8,228 nt of DNA from an uncultured Blautia sp. (GTDB taxonomy: Bacteria; Bacillota; Clostridia; Lachnospirales; Lachnospiraceae). The translations under genes were made by a program, and so were the position numbers. The stretch lies in contig CAKROE010000104.1 in the NCBI GenBank assembly GCA_934371915.1, forward strand, positions 1-8,228. Reading direction: 5' to 3'. The notes under the pieces were generated by a model that did no database searches, was not told where the DNA came from, and saw only the letters and a list, made by a program, of their open reading frames with translations. Below, one piece after another: positions 1-7,190 of the stretch; within the stretch, counting starts at the first letter, position 1, and each line of letters begins with the position of its first letter.

Positions 1-121
1 GGGTGCAACCAAACCGGCAACTGTTGAGACAGGCGCACAGGTAATGGTTCCGCTGTTCGTAAACCAGGGCGACAAACTGAAAATCGATACAAGAACAGGT
101 GAATATCTGTCTCGTGTATAA
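1..121 (+). CDS. efp: Elongation factor P, C-terminal fragment
   Basis: This is the last 39 codons of a gene that begins before the window. The reading frame starts at base 2 and stops with TAA at 119-121. The visible residues include [17 protein letters not shown] and [16 protein letters not shown], which are the hallmark end of the third (OB-fold) domain of EF-P. EF-P binds the ribosome between the P and E sites and relieves stalling at polyproline stretches. The modified N-terminal loop residue lies outside the window, so the modification type cannot be judged. An intrinsic terminator follows 16 bases after the stop, so efp probably ends its transcription unit here. Confidence 0.95.
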   Translation, partial: GATKPATVETGAQVMVPLFVNQGDKLKIDTRTGEYLSRV

Positions 122-137
122 TTGATTAGAAGTGATG

Positions 138-169
138 ATACCACCGGAGCGATTCGGTGGTATTTTTTT
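138..169 (+). terminator. Intrinsic terminator of efp
   Basis: A 9-bp perfect stem (ATACCACCG at 138-146 with CGGTGGTAT at 155-163) encloses an 8-nt loop and runs into seven T residues (163-169). It lies 16 bases after the efp stop. Only 42 bases separate it from the next start codon, and I see no convincing separate promoter there. The following operon is therefore either read through from efp or uses a promoter overlapping the hairpin. Confidence 0.92.
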
Positions 170-211
170 ATACAGAGGAATATTTTTTAACAGGATAAGG
201 AGGCAGATATC

Positions 212-1219
212 ATGGAATACAGAACACTTGGAAAGACGGGATTAAAGATTTCACGTATGGGATTCGGAGGCATTCCGATCCAGAAGATTGATGAGGAAGG
301 AACAAGAAAGCTTCTTCATACAATGATGGAGAGAGGAATCAATTATATCGATTCTGCGAGAGGATATACAGTCAGTGAGCAGTATATCGGATATGGACTG
401 GAAGGAATTCGTGATAAATTCGTGCTTGCAACGAAGTCTATGGCAAGAACGAAAGAAGCAATGGCAGCTGATATTGAAACCAGTCTGAAAAATTTCCGTA
501 CAGATTATATTGATCTTTATCAGGTTCATAATCCGAGTATGGAACAGCTTGATCAGGTAATCAGTGAGGGAGGCGCTCTGGAGGCGCTTATGGAAGCAAA
601 AGCAGCGGGCAAGATTGGTCATATCGGTCTTACTGCGCATTCTACTGCTGTATTTGAGCGTGCGCTTGATCTGGAGTGGGTAGAAACGATCATGTTCCCA
701 TATAACATTGTAGAACAGCAGGGAGCAGAGCTGATCCACAGATGTGCAGAGAAAAATATTGGGTTTATTGATATGAAACCACTGGCAGGCGGAGCAATCG
801 AAGATGCTACGCTGGCACTGCGCTACGTCTGTTCCAACCCGGATGTAACAGTTGTCATCCCGGGAATGGCAGAAGTTCATGAGCTGGATGAAAATATGAA
901 AGCATGTTCTGATACAGAACCACTTACAGAAGAAGAACTGTCTAAGATGGACAAGGTTCGCGAACAGCTTGGTAACGATTTCTGCCGTCGCTGCAATTAT
1001 TGTGCACCTTGTACAGTCGGTATCAATATTCCGAGCGTCTTCCTTTTTGCAGGATATTTACAGAGATATGATCTGGCAGACTGGGCAAAAGACCGATACA
1101 GCACACTGCCGGTAAAGGCATCTGCCTGCATCGGATGTGGCAAATGTGAGCCGAGATGTCCATACCACCTGCCAATCAGAGAAAAGCTAAAACAGTGCGC
1201 GAAGGATATGGGAGAATGA
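212..1219 (+). CDS. Aldo/keto reductase with C-terminal 4Fe-4S ferredoxin-like domain
   Basis: This 335-aa protein has two parts. Residues 1 to about 250 form an aldo/keto reductase TIM barrel opening with MEYRTLGKTGLKISRMGFGG. The family's catalytic tetrad is present as D47, Y52 (in DSARGYT), K75 (in LATK) and H106 (in YQVHN). Residues from about 255 carry two cysteine clusters: C258, C261, C264 and C267 (FCRRCNYCAPC, followed by GINIP), and a ferredoxin-type C306, C309, C312 and C316 (CIGCGKCEPRCP). These could hold two 4Fe-4S clusters. The architecture is a known clostridial/archaeal AKR subfamily predicted to be cytoplasmic; its substrate is usually unknown. The clusters suggest electron exchange with ferredoxin or a partner flavoprotein rather than simple NADPH chemistry (inference). 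The start is set by AAGGAGG at 197-203, 8 nt upstream. The next gene starts one base after the stop, so the two are almost certainly co-translated. Confidence 0.93.
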   Translation: MEYRTLGKTGLKISRMGFGGIPIQKIDEEGTRKLLHTMMERGINYIDSARGYTVSEQYIGYGLEGIRDKFVLATKSMARTKEAMAADIETSLKNFRTDYIDLYQVHNPSMEQLDQVISEGGALEALMEAKAAGKIGHIGLTAHSTAVFERALDLEWVETIMFPYNIVEQQGAELIHRCAEKNIGFIDMKPLAGGAIEDATLALRYVCSNPDVTVVIPGMAEVHELDENMKACSDTEPLTEEELSKMDKVREQLGNDFCRRCNYCAPCTVGINIPSVFLFAGYLQRYDLADWAKDRYSTLPVKASACIGCGKCEPRCPYHLPIREKLKQCAKDMGE

Positions 1220-1220
1220 C

Positions 1221-1802
1221 ATGTTTAAAGATATAGTAAAAGCAAGCAGAAGTTACAGAGGATATGACGAGTCATATCATTTTATCAGAGAAGAGCTGGA
1301 GGATTTTGTTGATTGTGCGCGTTATGCACCGTCCAGCGTGAATGCACAGCCATTCCGCTATTATCTGGCATGGGAAAAAGAAGAAGTTTCACGCATCCAG
1401 AAACTGACAAACTGGGCGAGAGCACTGCCGCAGCTTACACTTCCGCACCCAGGGATGTGCCCTACAGGATTTATCATCATCTGTCAGGACTTAAATCTGG
1501 GAGCATCCATTCCGAGATATCAGAAAGATGTCGGAATCGTAGCACAGACCATGCTTCTTGCGGCAGCTGAGAAAGGACTTGGCGGCTGCATGATTGGAAA
1601 TTACAATGCAGATTCTGTCAAAAAAGAACTGAATCTGGCTGAGAACCTTGCACCGGTACTGATCGTGGCATTCGGCAAACCGGCCGAGAAAATCATCATC
1701 AAAGAAATTGAAGAAGGCGAAAACGTCGCCTACTATCGCGATGAAAACGATGTACACTACGTACCGAAGCGCAAACTTTCCGACATATTAATAAAGAAAT
1801 AA
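1221..1802 (+). CDS. Nitroreductase-family FMN oxidoreductase
   Basis: This 193-aa protein, close to the usual family length, is a cytoplasmic flavoprotein of the nitroreductase superfamily. The N-terminal RSYRGY (10-15) corresponds to the FMN-phosphate-binding RRSxRxF motif. ARYAPSSVNAQPFRYY (33-48) is the APSxxNxQPW-type motif. DVGIVAQTMLLAAAEKGLGG (103-122) is the long helix plus glycine turn of the FMN/dimer fold, and AFGKPAEK (150-157) is the conserved late GxP segment. Members reduce nitro compounds, quinones or enones with NAD(P)H, and the physiological substrate cannot be told here. The ATG lies one base after the upstream TGA. Its Shine-Dalgarno GGGAG (1210-1214) sits inside the previous gene, which indicates translational coupling. 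The pairing suggests the Fe-S reductase and this flavoprotein act on the same substrate or share electrons (inference). No T-run terminator follows immediately; the next strong hairpin is inside the palindrome at 1884-2098. Confidence 0.92.
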   Translation: MFKDIVKASRSYRGYDESYHFIREELEDFVDCARYAPSSVNAQPFRYYLAWEKEEVSRIQKLTNWARALPQLTLPHPGMCPTGFIIICQDLNLGASIPRYQKDVGIVAQTMLLAAAEKGLGGCMIGNYNADSVKKELNLAENLAPVLIVAFGKPAEKIIIKEIEEGENVAYYRDENDVHYVPKRKLSDILIKK

Positions 1803-1883
1803 ACCAACTCCGAATCAGTGCTCAGCATGACAGCGCCACGATTCAACCACACCTCGAACCACGACAAATTAAAAACAGAAGAG
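1803..1883. other. Unassigned intergenic segment after the nitroreductase
   Basis: These 81 bases lie between the nitroreductase stop and the start of the long palindrome. I see no ORF, promoter, hairpin with T-run, or recognisable RNA motif in them. The stretch around 1870-1876 is A-rich. Confidence 0.6.
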
Positions 1884-2098
1884 CTCTGAAATATAAACAC
1901 CTCCGATACAGGAACATCTGCAAGAGTTCGTAGAAATACTTGGATATAACCTGACTGTGTTATGGATTAAAAAGTGCATTGTCTGAGCTGAAAAGCGAGT
2001 TATGCACTTTTTATCCATGCATTTAACAGACAGGGTGTATCCTTAGTATTTCCGGACTCTGAAGCCGTGCCTGTATCGGAGGTGTTTCATATTCAGAG
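1884..2098. repeat. Long imperfect palindrome (hairpin element, MITE-like or structured RNA)
   Basis: The outer arms are 18 bp perfectly paired (1895-1912 AAACACCTCCGATACAGG with 2070-2087). They are extended outward after a one-base bulge by a further 10 bp, from CTCTG at 1884-1888 to CAGAG at 2094-2098. Inward, pairing continues with interruptions: 1923-1930 with 2053-2060, GAAATACT 1933-1940 with 2045-2052, and 1942-1958 imperfectly with 2026-2042. The core is a perfect 11-bp stem, AAAAAGTGCAT (1969-1979) with ATGCACTTTTT (2002-2012). The apical loop is 22 nt. Roughly three quarters of the arm bases pair. There is no ORF in it. A non-autonomous transposable element, a dispersed intergenic repeat, or a structured RNA all fit. 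I see no convincing target-site duplication. The A/T-flanked core could also act as a bidirectional terminator for the nitroreductase operon. Confidence 0.8.
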
Positions 2099-2114
2099 TA
2101 CATACTGTTTTAAT

Positions 2115-2131
2115 TTTCCACAAATTTTACA
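2115..2131 (+). promoter_or_regulatory. Possible Pho-box-like tandem repeat upstream of ppk
   Basis: TTTCCA (2115-2120) and TTTACA (2126-2131) are two hexamers spaced 11 bp apart. This is the repeat unit and helical phasing of Firmicute PhoP boxes (consensus like TTAACA). The second matches well and the first has one mismatch. Phosphate control of a polyphosphate kinase would make sense, but the match is short and only two repeats are present. Confidence 0.25.
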
Positions 2132-2141
2132 TAAACCACCC

Positions 2142-2173
2142 CTGTATTTGATTTTGAAGCAATACAGTATTAT
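2142..2173 (+). promoter_or_regulatory. Possible ppk promoter with overlapping inverted repeat
   Basis: A candidate -10 TATTAT sits at 2168-2173. No good -35 is found at normal spacing: TTGATT (2148-2153) leaves only 14 bp, which suggests an activator-dependent promoter or a different start site. A 7-bp inverted repeat, CTGTATT (2142-2148) and AATACAG (2161-2167), separated by 12 nt, fills the space just upstream of the -10 and is a plausible operator. The assignment is tentative. Confidence 0.4.
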
Positions 2174-2206
2174 GGACAATGTAAGAAAAGTGGAGGATAC
2201 AATAAG

Positions 2207-4255
2207 ATGAAAAAACAGGAAGTCTATATGAACCGGGAATTATCCTGGCTGAAATTTAATGAAAGAGTATTGGAAGAGGCAGAAAACGAGCAGGTTCCAC
2301 TTGCCGAGCGCCTTTCTTTTGAGGCAATTTATCAGAGCAATCTGGACGAGTTTTTTATGGTAAGAGTAGGTTCCCTGCTTGACCAGATGATTCTCTCCGG
2401 AGATGTTCGTGAAAATAAAACAAATATGACACCGAAGGAACAGATCCATAAGATCCTCAAAGCTGTCCGCAAGCTGAACATCCGCAAGGATTCAGTTTTT
2501 GAAACATTGATGGACAGGCTGGAAGAGAACGGTATCAGTATGGTTGATTTTCAACGCCTCAGCATAGAAGAAAGTGCGTATCTGGAAGTGTTTTTTGACT
2601 CGGAGATTCTGCCTCTTCTGTCGCCTACAATCGTGGGAAAACGCCAGCCGTTTCCATTTCTCAAAAACCGCGAGATCTATGCAGTCTGTGTGCTGCAGAC
2701 AAAGAGCGGAAAAGAAAAACTCGGAATCGTGCCGTGCAGCAGAGAGGTCTTTCCGGAACTTGTAGAACTGCCGACGAAAAATCGCTTTATGCTGGCGGAG
2801 GAACTGATTCTGCATTTCCTTTCGAAGGTATTTTCCGGCTATAAAATCCTGTCAAAATCTCTGATGCGAGTTACAAGAAATGCAGATATTGATGCAGATG
2901 CACTTTATGACGAAGATCTGGATTACCGCGACTTTATGGTGGAACTGATCAAAAAAAGAAAGAAACTTGCGCCACTTCGTCTCGAGCTATCCAGAGACAT
3001 GGATGATACGATCGTAAAAACACTCTGCAATTATCTGGATCTTGATACCAGACAGGTGTTCCGCAGCTTTGCACCGCTGGATCTGTCTTTTGTGTTCCGG
3101 CTTCAGGATCGCCTGCGTACCAGACCGGAACTGTTCTTTGAAAAAAGAATTCCCCAGCCGTCACCGGAATTTGATCTGGAAAAACCGATCCTGCCACAGA
3201 TCAAAGAAAAAGACAAACTGCTTTCCTATCCTTTTGAAAGTATGAAACCTTTCCTTAGTATGCTTCATGAGGCGGCAAATGACAAATCTGTTATCGCAAT
3301 CAAGATGACGCTGTACCGTCTGGCTCGTCAGAGTAAAGTTGTGGAGGCTCTGATTGAAGCAGCTGAAAACGGCAAAGAAGTGTTTGTTATGATCGAGCTG
3401 AAAGCACGTTTCGATGAAGAAAATAATATCGAATGGTCCAGAAGGCTGGAAGAAGCCGGATGCCGCGTGGTTTACGGTCTGGATGGCTACAAAGTGCATT
3501 CCAAACTCTGTCTGATCACACGAAAGACAGATGCAGGAGTAGAATATTATACACAGATCGGAACCGGAAATTATAATGAAAAGACCAGCCGCCTTTATAC
3601 AGATCTTTCTTATATGACTTCGAGAGTAGAGATCGGGCTGGAGGCAGCAGATGTATTCCAGGCACTTGACAAGGGAGAAACTGTAAAAGAAACCAGCCAT
3701 CTTCTTGTAGCACCGAACTGTCTGCAGAATAAAGTACTCACAATGATCGAAGAGGAAATCCACCGCGCAAAAGCAGGTGAGGAAGCCTATATCGGAATTA
3801 AAATGAACTCGCTCACGGACAAAAAGATCATCGATAAACTGATCAGCGCATCAGAGGCAGGTGTAAAAATTGACATGGTGATCCGTGGAATCAACTGTCT
3901 GAATCCGCAGGTTCCGGGAAAAACCGACAATATACGTGTCGTCAGTATTGTTGGACGTTTTCTGGAACATTCCAGAATCTATATTTTCGGCTGTGGAGAA
4001 AGGAAAAAGATCTATATTGCATCCGCTGATTTTATGACAAGAAATACCGTTCGTCGTGTCGAAGTAGCGACGCCAATCTATGATCAGGATATTGCACAGC
4101 GTCTGGAAGAAATGTTTATCACAATGCTCAGTGATAACCAGAAAGCAAGGGAAGAAGACGGAGAGGGTAATTATCATCTTGTATACAGACAGGAAGATAC
4201 GCCGCTGAATTCACAGGAGTTCTTTTATGAAGCTGCATATAGCAGATGTGAGTAA
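2207..4255 (+). CDS. ppk: Polyphosphate kinase 1
   Basis: This 682-aa enzyme catalyses the reversible transfer of the ATP gamma-phosphate to make inorganic polyphosphate chains; it is associated with the membrane in other bacteria. The N domain begins MNRELSWLKFNERVLEEA (8-25), with the ATP-contacting SNLDEFF (44-50, N45). The head domain occupies roughly 110-310. The two phospholipase-D-like C domains carry R371 (KMTLYRLARQS) and R401 (LKARFDEENNIEW). H431 (YKVHSKLCLI) corresponds to the autophosphorylated histidine, and H588 (RFLEHSRIYIF) is the second conserved histidine. YTQIGTGNYNEKTSRLYTD (448-466) and ASADFMTRNTVRRVEV (605-620) are further family signatures. Length is near the family norm and the protein is intact. 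The start is supported by GGAGG at 2192-2196, 10 nt upstream; a second in-frame ATG at codon 8 lies within the conserved motif. No ppx exopolyphosphatase is adjacent, so ppk appears monocistronic with its own terminator. Confidence 0.97.
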   Translation: MKKQEVYMNRELSWLKFNERVLEEAENEQVPLAERLSFEAIYQSNLDEFFMVRVGSLLDQMILSGDVRENKTNMTPKEQIHKILKAVRKLNIRKDSVFETLMDRLEENGISMVDFQRLSIEESAYLEVFFDSEILPLLSPTIVGKRQPFPFLKNREIYAVCVLQTKSGKEKLGIVPCSREVFPELVELPTKNRFMLAEELILHFLSKVFSGYKILSKSLMRVTRNADIDADALYDEDLDYRDFMVELIKKRKKLAPLRLELSRDMDDTIVKTLCNYLDLDTRQVFRSFAPLDLSFVFRLQDRLRTRPELFFEKRIPQPSPEFDLEKPILPQIKEKDKLLSYPFESMKPFLSMLHEAANDKSVIAIKMTLYRLARQSKVVEALIEAAENGKEVFVMIELKARFDEENNIEWSRRLEEAGCRVVYGLDGYKVHSKLCLITRKTDAGVEYYTQIGTGNYNEKTSRLYTDLSYMTSRVEIGLEAADVFQALDKGETVKETSHLLVAPNCLQNKVLTMIEEEIHRAKAGEEAYIGIKMNSLTDKKIIDKLISASEAGVKIDMVIRGINCLNPQVPGKTDNIRVVSIVGRFLEHSRIYIFGCGERKKIYIASADFMTRNTVRRVEVATPIYDQDIAQRLEEMFITMLSDNQKAREEDGEGNYHLVYRQEDTPLNSQEFFYEAAYSRCE

Positions 4256-4297
4256 TGCATGAAAGACCAAAAATTGACATAAATAAAATATTTTAAT

Positions 4298-4327
4298 AAA
4301 AAATCGCCTGAAATATGGCGATTTTTT
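4298..4327. terminator. Intrinsic terminator after ppk
   Basis: An 11-bp perfect stem, AAAAAATCGCC (4298-4308) with GGCGATTTTTT (4317-4327), closes an 8-nt loop. The T-run is part of the stem's 3' arm, and the 5' A-run makes it potentially bidirectional. It lies 43 bases after the ppk stop. Confidence 0.9.
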
Positions 4328-4341
4328 GTACTTTATTTGAC

Positions 4342-4371
4342 TTGTTACGACAAAAGACGGTGTGCTATAAT
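4342..4371 (+). promoter_or_regulatory. Extended -10 promoter of lrgAB
   Basis: The -10 is a perfect TATAAT (4366-4371) preceded by TG one base upstream (TGC at 4363-4365), an extended -10 element. The best -35 is TTGTTA (4342-4347) at 18 bp. It lies within a small inverted repeat TTGT-TACG-ACAA (4342-4353) that could be a regulator site. Transcription would start near 4378, giving a leader of about 60 nt. Confidence 0.7.
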
Positions 4372-4381
4372 AAATGACGAT

Positions 4382-4410
4382 TTGTTGTTCGTAAAGATTA
4401 TACGGATAAT
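4382..4410 (+). promoter_or_regulatory. Possible second lrgAB promoter
   Basis: TTGTTG (4382-4387) and GATAAT (4405-4410) are spaced 17 bp apart, upstream of the lrgA ribosome binding site. Each hexamer deviates from consensus by one or two bases. It is weaker than the promoter at 4342-4371 and may be fortuitous. Confidence 0.3.
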
Positions 4411-4426
4411 GACCAGATTTTAATTC

Positions 4427-4432
4427 GGGAGG
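4427..4432 (+). promoter_or_regulatory. Ribosome binding site fixing the GTG start of lrgA
   Basis: GGGAGG sits 8 nt upstream of GTG at 4441, the ideal distance. It supports GTG as the true start, giving the full N-terminal membrane helix. Confidence 0.85.
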
Positions 4433-4440
4433 CGAATATA

Positions 4441-4797
4441 GTGAAATACCTGAGACAGTTTGGAATCATTCTTGCTGTGACGTGTGCGGGTGAGGTTATG
4501 AAATATTTTATCCCGCTTCCGATACCGGGCAGCATTTACGGGCTGATTCTGATGTTTGTACTTCTTCTGACAAAGGTGATCAAAGTAGAACATGTAAAAG
4601 AAACCGGAGAGTTTCTGATCGAGATCATGCCGCTTATGTTTATTCCGGCAGGAGTCGGGCTGCTCACTTCATGGAGTCAGCTGCAGTCTTTTCTGGTGCC
4701 GCTGCTTGTGATTACAGTGGTATCTACCTTTGTAGTTATGATTGTAACCGGAAAAGTAACAGATTTTTTAATTTCAAAAAAAGAAGGGAAAAAGTAA
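4441..4797 (+). CDS. lrgA: LrgA/CidA-family membrane protein
   Basis: This 118-aa, four-helix membrane protein has hydrophobic segments at about 5-23, 31-47, 60-77 and 83-104, and a lysine-rich C-terminus (KKEGKK). Family signatures are PIPGSIYGL (27-35) and MPLMFIPAGVGL (63-74). LrgA was named as a holin-like partner in Staphylococcus murein hydrolase control. The homologous LrgAB-type pair of Bacillus (PftAB) is a pyruvate facilitator under LytST-type control, so small-organic-acid transport is equally plausible here. The start is GTG, fixed by GGGAGG (4427-4432) 8 nt upstream; there is no better in-frame ATG nearby. lrgB follows after a single base, so the two form an operon. No LytS/LytR-type sensor pair is in the window. 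Confidence 0.93.
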   Translation: MKYLRQFGIILAVTCAGEVMKYFIPLPIPGSIYGLILMFVLLLTKVIKVEHVKETGEFLIEIMPLMFIPAGVGLLTSWSQLQSFLVPLLVITVVSTFVVMIVTGKVTDFLISKKEGKK

Positions 4798-4798
4798 T

Positions 4799-5491
4799 AT
4801 GGATAATCTGATCTTAAGTTCTGCAACCATAGGAATTGTGATCAGCCTGCTTGCTTATGAGATCGGCCTTGCAGCACAGCGTAAATGGAAACTGGCGATT
4901 TTAAATCCACTTCTGATCTCCATAGCACTTGTGATTGTATTCCTTGTTGTTTTTCATGTGGACTATGACAGTTATAATATGAGTGCAAAATACCTGAGTT
5001 ATCTTTTGACTCCTGCAACAGTCTGTCTGGCAATTCCATTGTATCTGCAGCTGGATCTTCTGAAAAAGAATATCGTGGCAATTTTGACGGGTGTTCTTTC
5101 AGGAGTGCTTGCAAGTCTGGGTTCCGTACTGGCAATGTCAGTGGTGTTTGGGTTGAATCATAAAGAATATGTCACCATGCTTCCGAAATCAATCACAACC
5201 GCAATCGGAATGGGTGTTTCGGAGGAACTTGGCGGCTATGTGACGATTTCCGTTGCAGTTATTATTATTACCGGTGTACTCGGAAATATGTCGGCAGAAT
5301 TTATCTGCAAAATGTTCCGTATCCGTAATTCCATCTCAAAAGGTCTTGCGATCGGTACCGCATCTCATGCAGTTGGTACGGCAAGAGCAATGGAAATGGG
5401 AGAAGTAGAGGGCGCTATGAGCAGTCTTGCAATCGTTGTTTGCGGACTCTGCACAGTTATAGGTGCTTCAATCTTTTCTTATATATGGTAG
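4799..5491 (+). CDS. lrgB: LrgB-family membrane protein
   Basis: This 230-aa polytopic membrane protein has hydrophobic stretches at about 5-24, 32-53, 66-84, 92-118, 146-170 and 207-229. Conserved family segments are [19 protein letters not shown] (128-146) and [17 protein letters not shown] (185-201), the SHxxGTARA signature of LrgB/CidB. It is the partner of LrgA. In plants the LrgA-LrgB fusion PLGG1 exports glycolate and glycerate, and in Bacillus the pair moves pyruvate, so a two-component small-acid channel or facilitator is the best current model. The older antiholin model is not excluded. ATG at 4799 follows the lrgA stop by one base, with GAAGGG about 10 nt upstream inside lrgA. A terminator follows the stop by 23 bases. 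Confidence 0.94.
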   Translation: MDNLILSSATIGIVISLLAYEIGLAAQRKWKLAILNPLLISIALVIVFLVVFHVDYDSYNMSAKYLSYLLTPATVCLAIPLYLQLDLLKKNIVAILTGVLSGVLASLGSVLAMSVVFGLNHKEYVTMLPKSITTAIGMGVSEELGGYVTISVAVIIITGVLGNMSAEFICKMFRIRNSISKGLAIGTASHAVGTARAMEMGEVEGAMSSLAIVVCGLCTVIGASIFSYIW

Positions 5492-5514
5492 TCTGAAATT
5501 ATATACAGGACAGA

Positions 5515-5559
5515 AAAAGAACCGTGGAACAGAAGCAATTCTGTTTTCACGGTTCTTTT
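5515..5559. terminator. Bidirectional terminator between convergent lrgB and putP
   Basis: A long hairpin pairs AAAAGAACCGTG (5515-5526) with CACGGTTCTTTT (5548-5559). It continues through GAACAGAA and TTCTGTTTT, with one bulged T, to a GCAA tetraloop at 5535-5538. The stem totals about 20 bp. It ends in TTTT on the plus strand and TTTTT on the minus strand, so it can stop both lrgAB and putP transcription. Confidence 0.93.
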
Positions 5560-5587
5560 GTGTACGGCTGAAATAAAAAAGTATGTT

Positions 5588-7129
5588 TTATTCTGCCATT
5601 TTTTTCTGTACCAGATCAAATTCATCGGTGATTTCTTTGGATGGTGCTTTTGTAGCAAGGCTCACCAGAATGATCAGGATACTGGAAATCAGAAATGCAG
5701 GGAGCAGTTCATAGAAATTCAGGAAAGATACATTTGGACGGACAAGATATTTCCATACGAATACCATAACACCGCCGGAAACCATTCCTGCGAGAGCACC
5801 CTGCCAGTTGGTACGACGCCAGAATAAGGCAAACAGTACAACCGGGCCGAATACAGCACCGAAACCTGCCCATGCAAAGGAAACGATGTTGAATACGGAA
5901 CTGTCCGGGTTACGGGCAATGATAACAGCAACTACTGCAATCAGAAGCAGTGTAACACGGTCAGCAACCATGCTTTCTTTCTTGTCTGCTTTTTTCTTAA
6001 GGATGCTTCCGAGAAGATCGGAAGAAACCGCGGAAGAAGCAGCCAGCAGCTGCGAATCAGCTGTTGACATGGTAGAAGCAAGGATACCGGCAAGGATTGT
6101 GCCACCGAGCAGTGCCGGAATTATACCATATGTACTCAAAAGATCTGCAATCTTAACGATAATCGTTTCGGAAGCAGAACCCTGAAGCATTTCGAGTTTG
6201 CCGGCTTCTGTCAGACCAAGACCGATCACACCGATCAGTACGGCAACAGCAAGTGAAATGACAACCCATGTGGTTGCAACTTTTCTGGATAAAGAAAGTT
6301 TCTTTTCATCTTCGATTGCCATGAAACGAAGAAGAATATGCGGCATTCCGAAATATCCAAGTCCCCATGCAAGCATGGATATGATATTAATGAGCGGGTA
6401 GGCAGCTTCTGTGCCACTTACCGGATCGTAAGTTGTCATCATAGTGAGATATCCCGGAAGGGATTTTGCATGATCAATAACTGCGGAAGGACCGCCTGCT
6501 ACAGAAACACCGAAGCCAAATACAATAATCAGTGCGATGGACATGATGATGCTTTGGATAAAGTCTGTAGTGGATGCTGCAAGGAAACCACCCAGAGTTG
6601 TATATCCGACAATAACAAGTGCACTGATGATCATTGCTGTCAGATAGCTTACTCCAAAAAGACTGGAGAAAAGCTTTCCGCATGCAGCAAATCCGGAAGC
6701 TGTATATGGAATAAAGAAAATAACAATAAAAATAGCTCCGATAGACTGCAGGATTTTTCGGTTATCGCGGAAACGGTTGCTGAAAAAGGATGGCAGTGTG
6801 ATAGAATTGCCGGATACATGTGTGTAGAGGCGGATCCTTTTTGCTACGATCTTCCAGTTGAGATAGGTTCCGATCGCCAGGCCGATAGCTGTCCATCCGG
6901 CATCTGCGATTCCGGAAAGATAGGCTAGTCCGGGAAGTCCCATCAGAAGCCAGCTGCTCATATCGGATGCCTCAGCGCTCATTGCAGTAACAAGTGGTCC
7001 AAGTTTTCGACCGCCCAGATAGAAATCAGAGGTGTCATTGTTTTTCTTGGAACACAGGTATCCAACATAGAGCATTGCACCCAGATAGACGATGATCGCT
7101 ATCATAATACAGATGTGTGATGTTGTCAT
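5588..7129 (-). CDS. putP: Sodium/proline symporter (SSS family)
   Basis: This 513-aa integral membrane protein of the sodium:solute symporter family (LeuT fold, about 13 helices) is close to the roughly 500 residues of characterised PutP. Signatures are SDFYLGGRKLGPLVTAMSA (34-52), the sodium/proline site AEASDMSSWLLMGLPG (53-68, with D56 and S58 matching the functionally important Asp and Ser of E. coli PutP), and GGFLAASTTDFIQ (180-192). LAWGLGYFGMPHILLRFMA (253-271) and STMSTADSQLLAASSAVSSD (352-371, with the sodium-ligand S355 and T356) follow. The combination favours proline over other SSS substrates, although a related substrate cannot be excluded. It imports proline with Na+ for nutrition, Stickland-type fermentation or osmoprotection (inference). 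ATG at 7129-7127 is preceded by a GGGAGAGG-like ribosome binding site (complement of 7135-7142). It is monocistronic and ends at a shared hairpin with lrgB. Confidence 0.94.
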   Translation of the reverse strand: MTTSHICIMIAIIVYLGAMLYVGYLCSKKNNDTSDFYLGGRKLGPLVTAMSAEASDMSSWLLMGLPGLAYLSGIADAGWTAIGLAIGTYLNWKIVAKRIRLYTHVSGNSITLPSFFSNRFRDNRKILQSIGAIFIVIFFIPYTASGFAACGKLFSSLFGVSYLTAMIISALVIVGYTTLGGFLAASTTDFIQSIIMSIALIIVFGFGVSVAGGPSAVIDHAKSLPGYLTMMTTYDPVSGTEAAYPLINIISMLAWGLGYFGMPHILLRFMAIEDEKKLSLSRKVATTWVVISLAVAVLIGVIGLGLTEAGKLEMLQGSASETIIVKIADLLSTYGIIPALLGGTILAGILASTMSTADSQLLAASSAVSSDLLGSILKKKADKKESMVADRVTLLLIAVVAVIIARNPDSSVFNIVSFAWAGFGAVFGPVVLFALFWRRTNWQGALAGMVSGGVMVFVWKYLVRPNVSFLNFYELLPAFLISSILIILVSLATKAPSKEITDEFDLVQKKMAE

Positions 7130-7151
7130 AAGTTCCTCTCCCTTCTGTTGA

Positions 7152-7181
7152 ATGCATATTTATTCATCTGCGGATATGCAT
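7152..7181. repeat. Inverted repeat in the putP leader
   Basis: ATGCATAT (7152-7159) and ATATGCAT (7174-7181) form an 8-bp inverted repeat with a 14-nt spacer. It lies between the putP -10 and the ribosome binding site. It could be an operator or a weak leader hairpin, and the function is unknown. Confidence 0.45.
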
Positions 7182-7190
7182 ATACATACA

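Noticed and set aside
251..880. 209-codon minus-strand reading frame inside the aldo/keto reductase
   Set aside because: It is antisense to the conserved AKR barrel, and the translation resembles no protein family I know.
3161..3763. 200-codon minus-strand reading frame inside ppk
   Set aside because: It is antisense to the conserved catalytic domains of polyphosphate kinase, with no start signal and an unlikely composition.
4337..4371. TTGACT (4337-4342) as the -35 of the lrgAB promoter
   Set aside because: It is 23 bp from the TATAAT, too far for normal spacing. TTGTTA at 18 bp together with the extended -10 is preferred.
5808..6928. Several plus-strand reading frames inside 5808-6928
   Set aside because: They lie opposite the intact, clearly conserved putP gene and have low-complexity or cysteine-scattered translations typical of antisense shadows.
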